Assembly (NCBI GenBank): GCA_015709715.1 | Contig: CP054184.1 | Span: 2,465,001 to 2,529,000, forward strand | Direction of reading: 5' to 3' | Length of the DNA: 64,000 nucleotides | Source: Nitrospira sp. | Lineage (GTDB): Bacteria; Nitrospirota; Nitrospiria; Nitrospirales; Nitrospiraceae | Shown: piece by piece, positions 36,453-46,196 of the stretch | Layout: the number at the start of each line of letters is the position of its first letter | Position numbering within the stretch: position 1 is the stretch's first letter | Position numbers and translations under genes: made by a program | The notes under the pieces: model-generated | Told to the model about the DNA's origin: nothing | Seen by the model: the letters and a program-made list of their open reading frames with translations, nothing else | Databases searched by the model: none

Positions 36453-37064
36453 ATGACGAATCGGATAGGTCGTGTGGTGGTTGCTGTGTGCCTGAGCGTC
36501 GGCATATGGTTCGGGGCTTCGATCGGGTCTGCCGAGATGGCGCGATATGACGTCGATCTCGATCACTCGATCGTGGAGTTCAAGGTCGCCCACATGGTGA
36601 TCTCCAAGACCACCGGACACTTCAAGGACTACACCGGCTTCATCGAAATGGATCCCGACGCCGGGTCGGTCAAGGCCATCGAAGCCACGATCAAAACGGC
36701 TTCCGTGACGACCAACCACGAAAAGCGCGACGCTCATCTGCGTAATCCCGACTTCTTCGACGTGGAGAAGTACCCAACCATGACGTACAAGATGAAAAGT
36801 TACAAAAAGACCGGCGACGGATACACCGCTGTGGGCGACCTGACGCTGCATGGCGTGACGAAGGAGATCACGCTGACGGGAAACTTCAACGGTGTGACCA
36901 CAGATCCGTGGGGGAATATCCGTGCGGGGTTCACGGCGGAGGGGAAACTGAATCGAAAAGACTTCGGGATGGTCTGGAACAAGGCGCTCGATAGCGGGGG
37001 CCTGGTGGTGGGAGACGAAGTGTTCATCAAGCTGGACATCGAATGTATTAAGGCGAAATCCTAA
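36453..37064 (+). CDS. YceI-family periplasmic lipid-binding protein
   Basis: A 203-residue YceI lipocalin-like protein. Signal peptide (VVVAVCLSVGIWFGASIGSA), then the family start YDVDLDHSIVEFKVAHMVISKT, the block TNHEKRDAHLRNPDFFDVEKYP, and the closing strand GDEVFIKLDIE. YceI proteins bind isoprenoid or other amphiphilic chains in the periplasm. AAAGGAGTAGGT precedes the ATG, two bases after the preceding stop. Confidence 0.95.
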   Translation: MTNRIGRVVVAVCLSVGIWFGASIGSAEMARYDVDLDHSIVEFKVAHMVISKTTGHFKDYTGFIEMDPDAGSVKAIEATIKTASVTTNHEKRDAHLRNPDFFDVEKYPTMTYKMKSYKKTGDGYTAVGDLTLHGVTKEITLTGNFNGVTTDPWGNIRAGFTAEGKLNRKDFGMVWNKALDSGGLVVGDEVFIKLDIECIKAKS

Positions 37065-37294
37065 GACGACGCATCCCCTCTGCGCACGCGGCGGGGTATC
37101 CCGGTGATCGGGATGCAGGCCGCCCCCTTCTCGTGTCGCGAGTCTCAGCCGACAGTCTAGTGGGATCGGCGCCGGAGGCAACGCCTCCGCGCCGCCCCTG
37201 CGCCGGTCCTCGGTCGCAGCAGAAGTCAATGGGTGCAAGTCTGACCGGCCCCGGTGGCGCCGGAGCAGACGGGATGGAGTGAAGGAGACGGGCG

Positions 37295-37945
37295 ATGAAC
37301 GAGAAGAGCGCTGGAAAATGCGGATGGCACCTCGGTAGGATGTACCGGTCTTGGCCCGTCAAATGTGCAACGATTGCGGTGGGGTTGTGGAGTCTGTGCC
37401 TTTCCCAGGCCGGAGCGTTGGAGTTCACCGCCGATCAGATCACCAAAATCAACGGGAAGACCCAGAAGGCCAATATCTATTACCGGGACAACATGTGGCG
37501 GATCGAACACCACACCATGGGCCCGGTCAATGTCAGTATCGTCCGCAAGGACAAACAGCTGGTGTGGTTGCTGTTGTCGCGGATGAAGCATTTCAAGACC
37601 GTCCCCTACAATGCCGACCAGGATCTAAAGGTGTCCGAGCGGCTGGAGGGGGAGGTGTCCCGCGAAGAGATCGGGACGGAGGTGCGCGAGGGACACCCCA
37701 CGACGCTGTACGAAGTCACCGTACGGGAAGGCGAACGAACGGAAGTCTATTACCAATGGCTCGCGACGGACATTCGTTTCCCGATGAAGCTCGCCAAGAA
37801 GGACGGGAGTTGGATCGTCGAGTATCAGCATGTCAAGTTGCGCTCGGTCATCGACTATCTGTTTCAGCTGCCTCTGAATTTTGAACCGTTGGAAGAGTTC
37901 GATCAGTTGCCGGCTGCTCCGGCCCCGAGCCAGCAGCCGATGTAA
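37295..37945 (+). CDS. Secreted DUF4412-like protein
   Basis: A 216-residue protein with a signal segment (CATIAVGLWSLCLSQAGA) and a beta-rich core: EFTADQITKINGKTQKANIYY, MWRIEHHTMGPVNVSIVRKD, QLVWLLLSRMKHFKTVPY and later FPMKLAKKDGSWIVEYQHV. This strand order resembles DUF4412/LolA-like periplasmic proteins that bind hydrophobic ligands. GAAGGAGACGGGCG precedes the ATG. The C-terminal tail is proline-rich. It probably shares a transcript with the SUMF1 gene 30 bases downstream. Confidence 0.7.
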   Translation: MNEKSAGKCGWHLGRMYRSWPVKCATIAVGLWSLCLSQAGALEFTADQITKINGKTQKANIYYRDNMWRIEHHTMGPVNVSIVRKDKQLVWLLLSRMKHFKTVPYNADQDLKVSERLEGEVSREEIGTEVREGHPTTLYEVTVREGERTEVYYQWLATDIRFPMKLAKKDGSWIVEYQHVKLRSVIDYLFQLPLNFEPLEEFDQLPAAPAPSQQPM

Positions 37946-37975
37946 GGTCGGATTCGAGCGAGGAGGAGAGATCAC

Positions 37976-38902
37976 GTGCGAAAGGCAGGCATGATGACGG
38001 GGGCATTGTTGGCGACGGTGCTGGGATGGAGCGGTGCCGCCTCCGCATTGGATGTGGCGGATGTGACGCGCGAATGGACGCCGGAAGGCAAAAAGCTGGC
38101 GAACGAACGGGTCAAGCTGCCGGCGCATGACGAGATGATCCGGGTTCCGGCGGGCGAATTCCTCATGGGCAGCGACAAGAAGGTCGACAAGAACGCCTAT
38201 ATCGCCGAGCTGCCGCAACGCAAGGTCTATCTCGATGCCTATGAGATCGACAAGTACGAAGTGACCACCGTGCAATTCTTGAAGTTCGTCCTGGCGACGA
38301 ACCGCGATCCCTTGATCGACTGGCAATACGACGGCGGCAATTTTCAGGACACGATGGTGAGCCACCCCGTCATGCACGTCTCTTGGTTCGATGCGGAGGC
38401 CTATTGCAAGTGGGCCGGGAAGCGGCTGCCGACGGAGGCCGAATGGGAAAAGGCCGCCAGAGGAACGGACGGGCGCATCTATCCCTGGGGCAACCAAATG
38501 GCCGGGCTCTCTCGGGCCAATTTCGGCCGGACCGGCCTGTCGGGACCGGTGCGTGATCGTCCGGAGCGGTTGTTGCTGTATCCGCCGATCATCTCGGTCG
38601 ATAAGTACGACAATGCCGCCAGCCCCTATGGGGTGTTTCAAATGGCGGGCAACGTCGCCGAGTGGGTGGCCGATTGGTTCGACCCAAAGTACTACGCCAA
38701 TGCGCCGGACAAAAACCCCAAAGGGCCGGATAGCGGAACCCAGCGCAGTTTCCGTGGCGGTGGCTGGATCGACAGCACGCCCAGCGTGCGCGCGGCCCAG
38801 CGGAATGGGACGGACCCCAACACCAAGATGAACTGGATGGGATTTCGTTGCGCGCGGGACGTGAAAGAAGGGGCGGGAGAGGCACAGGTCGAGGCCAAGT
38901 AA
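37976..38902 (+). CDS. SUMF1/formylglycine-generating-enzyme-family protein 1
   Basis: A 308-residue exported protein with GTG start (GGAGGAGAGATCAC upstream) and signal segment (GALLATVLGWSGAASA). The SUMF1 fold follows: IRVPAGEFLMGSD, YEIDKYEVTTVQFLKFV, HPVMHVSWFDAEAYCKWAGKRLPTEAEWEKAARG, MAGNVAEWVADWFD, FRGGGWIDS and GFRCARD. In true FGEs a late cysteine pair binds copper; I see single cysteines (AYCKWAG, FRCARD) rather than that pair, so it is more likely a structural or ligand-binding relative. Confidence 0.88.
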   Translation: MRKAGMMTGALLATVLGWSGAASALDVADVTREWTPEGKKLANERVKLPAHDEMIRVPAGEFLMGSDKKVDKNAYIAELPQRKVYLDAYEIDKYEVTTVQFLKFVLATNRDPLIDWQYDGGNFQDTMVSHPVMHVSWFDAEAYCKWAGKRLPTEAEWEKAARGTDGRIYPWGNQMAGLSRANFGRTGLSGPVRDRPERLLLYPPIISVDKYDNAASPYGVFQMAGNVAEWVADWFDPKYYANAPDKNPKGPDSGTQRSFRGGGWIDSTPSVRAAQRNGTDPNTKMNWMGFRCARDVKEGAGEAQVEAK

Positions 38903-38915
38903 CTACGGCGGTCTG

Positions 38916-39758
38916 TCACCCCGCAGCCTTGTGAGCGAGGATCTCCCGCGCCCGCATACTCGCTTCCCTGACCAAGATCCCCATTTTGCCGTGCGAGGGC
39001 TCGAAGTCGACGGGCAGGCCGTGAGCCTTCAGCCGTTCGCTGGCCGTCGGGCCGATGGAGGCCACCACCAGCTTCCGACAACTGCGTTTAAAACGATCCG
39101 TTTCGTTCTCTGCTTCCACCACCTGCAGCACATGGTCGATCTGGGCTGCGTTGGTGATCAGCAGCACCTGAACGCGATCCGTCACGATCTCGCGGATCAC
39201 CCGTTTCATGGGCGCGAGATCTTCCGGCAGGGCCCAACGATACACAGGCACCGGGACCACATCGGCCTCGCGTCCGCGCAGGGCTGTCAGTAACTCCTTG
39301 TTCGACTGCCCATATTCCTGCACGGCGACTCGCAACCCGCGAATCGATCGATAGGCATCCAGCGAAGACAGAAGATCCAGCCAGGTGTTGGGTTCCGGCA
39401 CGGTCAGGGTCGGGTGCAGCCCGACGGCCTTGAGGGCGGAAACGGGTTTGGGCCCTCGCGCCACCAGGGTGGTGCGCTGCAATGCCGCCGCGATCCGATC
39501 CCACGGCGAATTCGTGCGCAGAATCTCGAACAGGGTGGTCGTCCCGACGCCCGTCATCAGGATCAGGACATCGACGCCCTCCGTCAGCAACATGTGACCG
39601 AAACGAAGGGCGGACGAATTGTCTTCCAGCGGAATCTCGCGCAAGGCCGGCGTCACCAGCGGCTGGCCGCCGTGACGTTCGATCAGGCGCGTCATCTCCG
39701 GTGCCATGCGTGACTCGAATGAGGCCACCGTGAGGCCGTTGAAGCCGGGCTCGGCCAT
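38916..39758 (-). CDS. hemD: Uroporphyrinogen-III synthase
   Basis: A 280-residue HemD-type protein. It has the two-domain layout, with GLTVASFESRMAPEMTRLIE at the start, ILMTGVGTTTLFEIL (near 63), a central hinge, and YRWALPEDLAPMKRVIREI followed by VLLITNAAQIDHVLQV and VVASIGPTASERLKAHG. It cyclises hydroxymethylbilane to uroporphyrinogen III for haem, sirohaem and cobalamin synthesis. The ATG at 39758 is the family start; the frame remains open upstream without homology. It is not beside other haem genes. Confidence 0.85.
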   Translation of the reverse strand: MAEPGFNGLTVASFESRMAPEMTRLIERHGGQPLVTPALREIPLEDNSSALRFGHMLLTEGVDVLILMTGVGTTTLFEILRTNSPWDRIAAALQRTTLVARGPKPVSALKAVGLHPTLTVPEPNTWLDLLSSLDAYRSIRGLRVAVQEYGQSNKELLTALRGREADVVPVPVYRWALPEDLAPMKRVIREIVTDRVQVLLITNAAQIDHVLQVVEAENETDRFKRSCRKLVVASIGPTASERLKAHGLPVDFEPSHGKMGILVREASMRAREILAHKAAG

Positions 39759-39798
39759 AGTACGCGAGGCTCCGTCACCACCTGCGAGCATGGATCGG

Positions 39799-40641
39799 CT
39801 ACTTCGGTGCGTCCATCGCGCAACGGAAGCCGGTCGATTCGTTGCGAATGGTTGGGTCGCTGTCCACGCGGGTGAAGATGCGGACCGTGGGCGTTTCATT
39901 TTGCCAGCCAGCCCCTCGGATGACGCGCTTGGTGCCGGTCTCAGGACCGGGAGGGTTCTTGGCCGGGCTCTTCTCGTAGTATTTGGGGTCATACCAATCG
40001 TTCACCCATTCCCAGACGTTCCCTGCCATGTCATAGACCCCATAGGGGCTCTTGCCGGTCTCATAACTTCCCACCGGCATGAGGGTTCGTTCCCCGACCC
40101 ACTTTTGATTGAAATTGAGGTGCTTGTTGGTGGGTTCCACGTTGCCCCAGGGAAACCGCCAGTCGTTGTTACCCTTCGCCGCCTTTTCCCACTCGGCTTC
40201 CCGAGGCAGTCGTCGGCCGGCCCAGCGACAATAGGCGTCGGCGTCGGCCCAATCGACGTTGACGACCGGGCGGTCGGTGAGCGATTCCGGAATGCCTGTG
40301 CCCTCCCAGAGGTTGCGGGTGGGATTCTTGGGATTCTGCGGCACGCGGTGGTTCGTGGTCTTGACGAACTCCAGGTACCGGCCGTTGGTGACCTCGAACT
40401 TGTCGATGTAAAAATCATCGATGTCGATCACATGGCGGGGGTATTCATCACGTCCGCCGTCGCGGTCTCCATGGGGCACCCCCATGGGGAACGAGCCGGC
40501 TGGGATCAACAGCAGAGGCGCGCCGTCCTTTCCCGTGATTTCCTTGGGTAACGCCGATCCCTCGCTCGCCCAAGCCGAGACTCCGAGGCCCGTCACTGTC
40601 CAGAACGCCACTGCAATCACCACGACTGCTCGTACCACCAT
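39799..40641 (-). CDS. SUMF1/formylglycine-generating-enzyme-family protein 2
   Basis: A 280-residue exported SUMF1-fold protein related to the one at 38 kb. AAAGGAGCAGGCGTT precedes the ATG at 40641; signal segment VVIAVAFWTVTGLGVSAWA. Motifs are LLIPAGSFPMGVPHGDRDGGRDE, FYIDKFEVTNGRYLEFV, NVDWADADAYCRWAGRRLPREAEWEKAAKG, DMAGNVWEWVNDWYD and IRGAGWQNET. The late FGE cysteine pair is not seen. In similar periplasmic proteins the fold binds carbohydrates or peptides; function here is unassigned. Confidence 0.88.
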   Translation of the reverse strand: MVVRAVVVIAVAFWTVTGLGVSAWASEGSALPKEITGKDGAPLLLIPAGSFPMGVPHGDRDGGRDEYPRHVIDIDDFYIDKFEVTNGRYLEFVKTTNHRVPQNPKNPTRNLWEGTGIPESLTDRPVVNVDWADADAYCRWAGRRLPREAEWEKAAKGNNDWRFPWGNVEPTNKHLNFNQKWVGERTLMPVGSYETGKSPYGVYDMAGNVWEWVNDWYDPKYYEKSPAKNPPGPETGTKRVIRGAGWQNETPTVRIFTRVDSDPTIRNESTGFRCAMDAPK

Positions 40642-40803
40642 AACGCCTGCTCCTTTGATTCGAAAAAGAGGTTGGATGATCGTACCACAGGGAGCAACGT
40701 GAGAGACAGGCTCGGCAAGCAGTCCAGCGCCGCTTGGCGGCAGAGAATGAGGATTGACGGGGTAGTGGCCCCCCACCTACTATACGGACCCGGGAGCAGG
40801 GTG

Positions 40804-41238
40804 ATGCCGAAGCATCGCGGGTTGCGACATGTGGCGTTGCGCGTCACGGATCTGGCACGGTCGCGGGCGTTTTATGAACGCTTCTTGAACATGCGCGTGG
40901 TGTGGGAACCGGACCCTGAGAATGTGTATTTCAGTTCGGGCAGCGACAACCTGGCCCTGCATCAGATTCCCCCACACGACCTGGCGCAGTACGAGCCGTC
41001 GCGGGGACAATTCCTCGACCATGTGGGGATTATTTTGCCGAGTCCCGCCGAGGTGGACGAGCTGTTTCGCGAGGTACAGCAGGATGGAGTCCGGTATGGG
41101 GCCACCATCGCGAAGCCGCCGAAGCAACATCGCGACGGCAGCTACTCCTTCTACTTTGCCGATCCGGACGGCAATGTGATTCAAGCGCTCTACGAACCGA
41201 CCATCAGCCGACTCGATTGGGTGGCCGGTAATCCATAG
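40804..41238 (+). CDS. VOC-superfamily (glyoxalase/dioxygenase-fold) protein
   Basis: A 144-residue vicinal-oxygen-chelate protein with paired beta-alpha-beta modules: LRHVALRVTDLARSRAFYE, then LDHVGIILPSPAEVDELF, ending SFYFADPDGNVIQALYE. Candidate metal ligands are the His in RHVAL, the His in DHVGI and the final Glu. Substrates of such proteins cannot be told from sequence. A GTG lies directly before the ATG. Confidence 0.85.
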   Translation: MPKHRGLRHVALRVTDLARSRAFYERFLNMRVVWEPDPENVYFSSGSDNLALHQIPPHDLAQYEPSRGQFLDHVGIILPSPAEVDELFREVQQDGVRYGATIAKPPKQHRDGSYSFYFADPDGNVIQALYEPTISRLDWVAGNP

Positions 41239-41287
41239 GGCCGAAGGCTGCTTCGGCCCCATCGCCCAAGAACGAGATTCCACGAGC

Positions 41288-42913
41288 ATGGGAATTTGGG
41301 ACACATTGCCGCGTGACCAATACGTCGGCCTGGCGCCGTGGGTGTGGGTGCAGCTGGAGAGCAACCAGCCGCCGGGCCCGTTCCCCTTCGTAGGCGGTGT
41401 GGCGCCCGATGTCGTCGCCAGTCTGCATGAAGCCCACAGCCTCTTGCTGGCCTGTGTGGAGACGGCCATCAGCGATGTCTTCTCCCGGCGCGCCACGTTA
41501 GGGGACCCGAGGACGAAGCAATTGTTGGAAGACGCCTATGCCGAACTGGTCAATTCCCGACCACAGTTGAGTCGGCATATCAGGACCGGGCGGCAACCGG
41601 ATGGGAGTTTTCTCTGGTCACACCCCTTCGACTCGACCAAGTCCGCGACGGTGGTGAACAGCGGACTGCGGATTTTTCACGCGGTGAAACGGCAGGCGAT
41701 TCCGGTTCCGTTCGAGCGGCCGATGGGCCCGATCGTGGGGAAGTTGCTCGGCATGTTGGATGGGACGCAACAAGCTGGCGCGCTCCGGACCATCGTCGCT
41801 ACGGCCGGGCGGGACGGCGAGCGATTGTTGACCAAGCTGATGGAGCTGTTCCTGCAACACGACTGTCTCGTCCCGACGACGCAGGCCACGATCAGGGAAC
41901 ACTGGCTGCTCAATACCAGAGACCAGGATACGATCCATCTCGGCCATGCCGCCCTAATGTATCGGCAACGGGACCAGTTCTTTCTGTTCGACCCCTGGCT
42001 GCTGCCGTGGTTCGCGGAATCCAACGTGCCGAGCCTGTGGGTGCCGCTCTTGCCCAAGCCGGCGGGGATTTTCTTGACCCACGACCACGACGACCACGTC
42101 GATCCCCGCACGTTGCTGCATGTGCCGAAGGACGTGCCGATCGTCATTCCCAGCCGACGGAACCGAAAGAAATATTTCTACGATTACATTCCGCTTCTTC
42201 GGGAATTGGGTTTCACTCAGATTGTCGAGTTGGCGCACGGCGAGGCCTGGGCCTTCGAGGGCGGTGCCGTGGTGTCCGTGCCCTTTTATGGTGAAGATCC
42301 ATGCGACCTCGAGATGCCTCGGAACTGCTATCTGGTCGCGGATCGCGGCCACAACGTGTTGGTTCACGCCGACAGCGGTCCGACCAACAGCGGCCGCTCC
42401 GCGATCAAGGAAGGTGTGATCCAGGGGTTGGTGGGTAAGTATGGACCCCTGCCGCTGGTTCTGGCCTCACAACAACAACTCCAGGAAGTCCGCAGCTATG
42501 CCGCCCATGCCCCTCTGTCCCATCCGGGCGCCTGGTTGGACGTGGGGGAAAACGGTTACCTCACCAACCGGTATCTGGATGAACTGTGCGGGGCGGCGCA
42601 GGCCAAATTGTTCGTATCCTATGCGACGGGCGGCGCCGATTGGTATCCCGACCATTTGTCCTTCATGTTCAGCCATCGCAATCCTGCGCGCACGGCGCTC
42701 CTCACCGCCCATTGGGAACAGCCTGAAAAGCTGAAAGATCTCCTGGCTGCGCACAATTGCGGGTACCATCGGACTCAGGCGCTGGACCTGTTCCGGCGTG
42801 ACGGGACCGGAGGCCTGCAGGTCCTTTCCTCGGCGGCGGCGCTGTCACCGTTACCCCTGTACCGATATGACCATGGGGACCCGCCGTTCATGCAGCGAAG
42901 CGGGCGTAATTGA
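41288..42913 (+). CDS. Metallo-beta-lactamase-fold hydrolase with long N-terminal region
   Basis: A 541-residue protein. The first ~210 residues are helical ([37 protein letters not shown]). The hydrolase domain then shows [16 protein letters not shown], the HxHxDH metal motif, followed by a distal [13 protein letters not shown] and [13 protein letters not shown]. The layout recalls the UlaG/CMP-sialate-hydroxylase-like branch without a Rieske domain. No signal peptide is present. It lies 49 bases after the VOC gene; no function is assigned. Confidence 0.82.
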   Translation: MGIWDTLPRDQYVGLAPWVWVQLESNQPPGPFPFVGGVAPDVVASLHEAHSLLLACVETAISDVFSRRATLGDPRTKQLLEDAYAELVNSRPQLSRHIRTGRQPDGSFLWSHPFDSTKSATVVNSGLRIFHAVKRQAIPVPFERPMGPIVGKLLGMLDGTQQAGALRTIVATAGRDGERLLTKLMELFLQHDCLVPTTQATIREHWLLNTRDQDTIHLGHAALMYRQRDQFFLFDPWLLPWFAESNVPSLWVPLLPKPAGIFLTHDHDDHVDPRTLLHVPKDVPIVIPSRRNRKKYFYDYIPLLRELGFTQIVELAHGEAWAFEGGAVVSVPFYGEDPCDLEMPRNCYLVADRGHNVLVHADSGPTNSGRSAIKEGVIQGLVGKYGPLPLVLASQQQLQEVRSYAAHAPLSHPGAWLDVGENGYLTNRYLDELCGAAQAKLFVSYATGGADWYPDHLSFMFSHRNPARTALLTAHWEQPEKLKDLLAAHNCGYHRTQALDLFRRDGTGGLQVLSSAAALSPLPLYRYDHGDPPFMQRSGRN

Positions 42914-42945
42914 ATACGTTGGAATCATTGAAAAGGGGAGGAGCG

Positions 42946-43968
42946 ATGGCGGCCACGGACGGAGCAGTGCTGGTGACGGGAGCAGCCGGATTCATCGGGT
43001 TTCACTTGGCCAAGCGGCTGCTTGACCGCGGTGACCGTGTCATCGGGCTCGACAACCTCAACGACTATTACGACGTGCGGCTCAAGGAAGCGCGGCTGGC
43101 GCAACTGCAGGCCAGACCGCAATTCCAGTTCGTGAAGCTGGACCTTTCCGACCGCGCTGGAATGGCCGATCTCTTCGCGCAGCAACCGATCCGGCGGGTG
43201 GTGAATTTGGCGGCTCAGGCGGGCGTCCGATACTCGCTCGTGAATCCCCATGCATACACGTCCAGCAACGTGGACGGGTTCCTGAACATTTTGGAGGGTT
43301 GCCGGCATCACCAGGTCGACCACCTGGTCTACGCTTCTACGAGCTCGGTGTACGGCGGCCACACCCACATGCCATTCTCGGTGCATGACAATGTGGACCA
43401 TCCCGTATCGTTGTACGCGGCGACGAAAAAGGCCAACGAGTTGATGGCGCACTGCTACGCGCACCTGTACCGGTTTCCGATCACGGGTCTGCGGTTTTTT
43501 ACCGTCTACGGACCCTGGGGCCGTCCGGACATGGCGTTATTCCTGTTCACCAAGGCGATTCTCGAGGGCAAGCCGATCGACGTGTTCAATCACGGTAAAA
43601 TGCAGCGCGACTTCACCTATGTGGATGATATCGTCGAAGGTGTGATTCGGACGCTCGATCGGCCGGCGCAAGCCGATCCCACGTGGTCGAGTGATCAGCC
43701 GGACCCGGGCAGCAGTTCGGCTCCCTACCGACTCTACAACATCGGGAATCACCAACCGGTCGAGCTGCTGCGCTTCATCGAAGTCCTGGAGGAGACACTC
43801 GGGAAAAAGGCGCAAAAGAACTTCCTGCCCCTGCAGGCCGGCGACGTGCCGGCGACCTACGCCGACGTCGCGGACCTCATGCGGGACACCGGGTTCAAGC
43901 CGTCCACCCCAATCGAAACGGGGATCGCGCGGTTCGTGGCCTGGTATCGCGAGTACTACAGAATCTAG
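42946..43968 (+). CDS. UDP-glucuronate 4-epimerase-type NAD-dependent epimerase
   Basis: A 340-residue extended SDR. The Rossmann motif is [15 protein letters not shown], the substrate loop [18 protein letters not shown], the catalytic triad [10 protein letters not shown] and [11 protein letters not shown], and [13 protein letters not shown] follows. Text such as [14 protein letters not shown] is characteristic of UDP-glucuronate 4-epimerases that make UDP-galacturonate for surface polysaccharides. The start at 42946 has GGGAGGAGCG upstream; an earlier TTG overlapping the previous gene is less likely. It begins the glycan region that runs to 51.6 kb. Confidence 0.92.
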   Translation: MAATDGAVLVTGAAGFIGFHLAKRLLDRGDRVIGLDNLNDYYDVRLKEARLAQLQARPQFQFVKLDLSDRAGMADLFAQQPIRRVVNLAAQAGVRYSLVNPHAYTSSNVDGFLNILEGCRHHQVDHLVYASTSSVYGGHTHMPFSVHDNVDHPVSLYAATKKANELMAHCYAHLYRFPITGLRFFTVYGPWGRPDMALFLFTKAILEGKPIDVFNHGKMQRDFTYVDDIVEGVIRTLDRPAQADPTWSSDQPDPGSSSAPYRLYNIGNHQPVELLRFIEVLEETLGKKAQKNFLPLQAGDVPATYADVADLMRDTGFKPSTPIETGIARFVAWYREYYRI

Positions 43969-44024
43969 CTCGGTTCTACTCGTTCCCCACGTAGAGGCTA
44001 TCTGCTTGCGCACTCGCTGGCACG

Positions 44025-46196
44025 ATGAATCATCAGCCCGAATGTTCCCGTCGACAGTTGATCAAAGCCCTTCTCGGGCTTGGGTTAGTGGTTGTCGCAC
44101 GTTCCCCGACTGCTGTGTTTGCGGAGGGATCGTTTGAGTCCAAGGTTGACGGCACGGCTCCGCTCCTCCACGCCCCGAAGGAGCCGCAGCAATGGCCTTC
44201 ATGGAGGGAAGGACTAACGGAATGGCGAAATCAGGCGCGCGCAGCCTTGAGGTATGACCATCGGCGTTACCAAGAACCAGCTCAGGCCTGGGTCACGTCC
44301 AGCTTCTCCAGTTGTTTCCTCATGCTGTATGACCAGACCTTCTTTGATCAGGAGTCGGGCCAATATCATGTTGAAGCCTTCCTGCGAACGGCGATGGAGG
44401 ACTTCGGTGGCTTCGACAATCTCATTCTGTGGCACGCCTATCCGAGAATCGGGGCGGACGACCGCAATCAATTCGACTTCTACCGAGACATGCCGGGCGG
44501 TTTGAACGGTCTGCGAGAGGTTGTGAGGCAATGTCACCGCTTGGGGGTCAAGGCCCTTATTGTGTACAAACCCTGGGATATCGGAACGAGGCGGGAGGCC
44601 ACCTCTGATGTGGAGGGCCTGGCAACGCTTGTACAAGCTATCGAGGCAGACGGCGTGTATCTGGATACGATGCCGGAGGCTCCGGAGCATCTCCGCGCAG
44701 CGCTCGACGGAATCGGTCCTGGACTTGTCGTGGAAGGTGAGGGGGTACTGCCGCTTGAGCATATCCATGACCACCATATGTCCTGGGCGCAATATTTCGA
44801 GGACAGCGAAGCCCCCGGGATTCTCAGAAATAAATGGCTTGAACGCCGCCACATGATGCACCAAACCGCTCGGTGGAGGCGGGACCGTTCTGCCCAACTC
44901 CATACGGCCTGGATGAACGGAACCGGGATGGTGGTGTGGGAAGTTGTCTTTGGTTCTTGGGTTGGGTGGTCGGCAAGGGATCGATCGATCTTGCGCAGAA
45001 TGTTGCCGATTCAGCGGAGGTTTGCTGCGCTCTTTTCCGGAGAGGGTTGGACTCCGCTCGTTCAGACGGAGGCTGGCAATATCTATGCCACGCTGTGGGA
45101 GAGGCAGGATCTCCGCCTGTGGACCCTGGTGAATCGGGGAGACCAGTCAGTGTCAGGTCTGCTCCTAAAGGTTCCGGCAGTGATCGGATCAAAATATTTT
45201 GACCTATTCACTGGCCAAGAGGTGGTTCCTGACATTCAGGACGGAACTGCTCTCCTGCAGGGGGCTCTCGCGCCGCGAGGGATTGGTGGCTTCGTGGCAG
45301 GAACGAGCACCTCGCTCGGCCCTGATTTCTCACAGTTTCTGGCGACACAACGAGAACTCTATCTCCGTGAGGCAAGTTCGGTTGAGTTTCCGACGCGTCC
45401 CGTCCTGGCCCTTGGGCAGCCGACGGTCGCTATTCTCACGAGCCAGGACCGCCTTCCCGAAATGGCCAGGATTCCATCTGCACGCTTCACCATGCGCGTC
45501 CAACTGAGGACCAGAGAATGCGGTTTCTATGAGAATGAAATGGACCACGGCGAACTGTATGGGAACTTTCACAAACCGCGGTGGTTCGAACGAGCGGTCA
45601 CGTTACCGGCCTATGCGATCGATGTGGCGCCGGTGACGAATGCACAGTATGCCGAGTTCCTTCGCGTGGCGCGTTACCGGCCTCGACATACAGAGAACTT
45701 CCTGAAGCATTGGGTCGACGGAAAACCACCAGGAGGGAAGGAGGATCACCCGGTGGTCTATGTCAGTCTGGATGATGCACGAGCCTATGCTCAATGGGCC
45801 GGCAAGGCGATCCCGACTGAGGAGCAGTGGCAGTATGCAGCCCAGGGACCGGCGGCCTTGAAGTATCCCTGGGGGGAAGTGATGGAGCCTGGGCGGTGCA
45901 ACGGCGGGGAAACCGGTACCACCACAAGTGTCACGGCCTTTCCCAACGGGCGCTCTCCATTCGGGTGTTATGACATGTGCGGCAACGTATGGGAATGGAC
46001 AGAGAGCGAACGCACCGATGGACGAACTCGTTTCTGCATGGTTCGCGGCGGGTCACACTACACCGCTCAGGGTTCTCATTGGTACATGGACGGAGGCCCT
46101 CGACCAACCGATTTTTCCGCGAAGTTTCTGCTCCTGTGGCCCGGTTTGGACCGCTGCGCGACGATCGGGTTTCGATGCGCCGTTCTGCTGGAATAA
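44025..46196 (+). CDS. Tat-exported fusion: glycosidase-like barrel plus SUMF1 domain
   Basis: A 723-residue protein with a twin-arginine signal (SRRQLIKALLGLGLVVVA). The first ~460 residues look like a glycoside-hydrolase-type TIM barrel: FLMLYDQTFFDQESG, LILWHAYPRIGADD, VKALIVYKPWDIGT, DGVYLDTMPEAPEHLRAAL and VVEGEGVLPLEHIHDHHMSW. A beta domain follows. Residues about 530-720 form a SUMF1 module: AVTLPAYAIDVAPVTNAQYAEFLRV, VVYVSLDDARAYAQWAGKAIPTEEQW, CYDMCGNVWEWTESE and VRGGSHY. The barrel family is not certain. Its place after the epimerase suggests a periplasmic role in glycan handling. Confidence 0.72.
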   Translation: MNHQPECSRRQLIKALLGLGLVVVARSPTAVFAEGSFESKVDGTAPLLHAPKEPQQWPSWREGLTEWRNQARAALRYDHRRYQEPAQAWVTSSFSSCFLMLYDQTFFDQESGQYHVEAFLRTAMEDFGGFDNLILWHAYPRIGADDRNQFDFYRDMPGGLNGLREVVRQCHRLGVKALIVYKPWDIGTRREATSDVEGLATLVQAIEADGVYLDTMPEAPEHLRAALDGIGPGLVVEGEGVLPLEHIHDHHMSWAQYFEDSEAPGILRNKWLERRHMMHQTARWRRDRSAQLHTAWMNGTGMVVWEVVFGSWVGWSARDRSILRRMLPIQRRFAALFSGEGWTPLVQTEAGNIYATLWERQDLRLWTLVNRGDQSVSGLLLKVPAVIGSKYFDLFTGQEVVPDIQDGTALLQGALAPRGIGGFVAGTSTSLGPDFSQFLATQRELYLREASSVEFPTRPVLALGQPTVAILTSQDRLPEMARIPSARFTMRVQLRTRECGFYENEMDHGELYGNFHKPRWFERAVTLPAYAIDVAPVTNAQYAEFLRVARYRPRHTENFLKHWVDGKPPGGKEDHPVVYVSLDDARAYAQWAGKAIPTEEQWQYAAQGPAALKYPWGEVMEPGRCNGGETGTTTSVTAFPNGRSPFGCYDMCGNVWEWTESERTDGRTRFCMVRGGSHYTAQGSHWYMDGGPRPTDFSAKFLLLWPGLDRCATIGFRCAVLLE

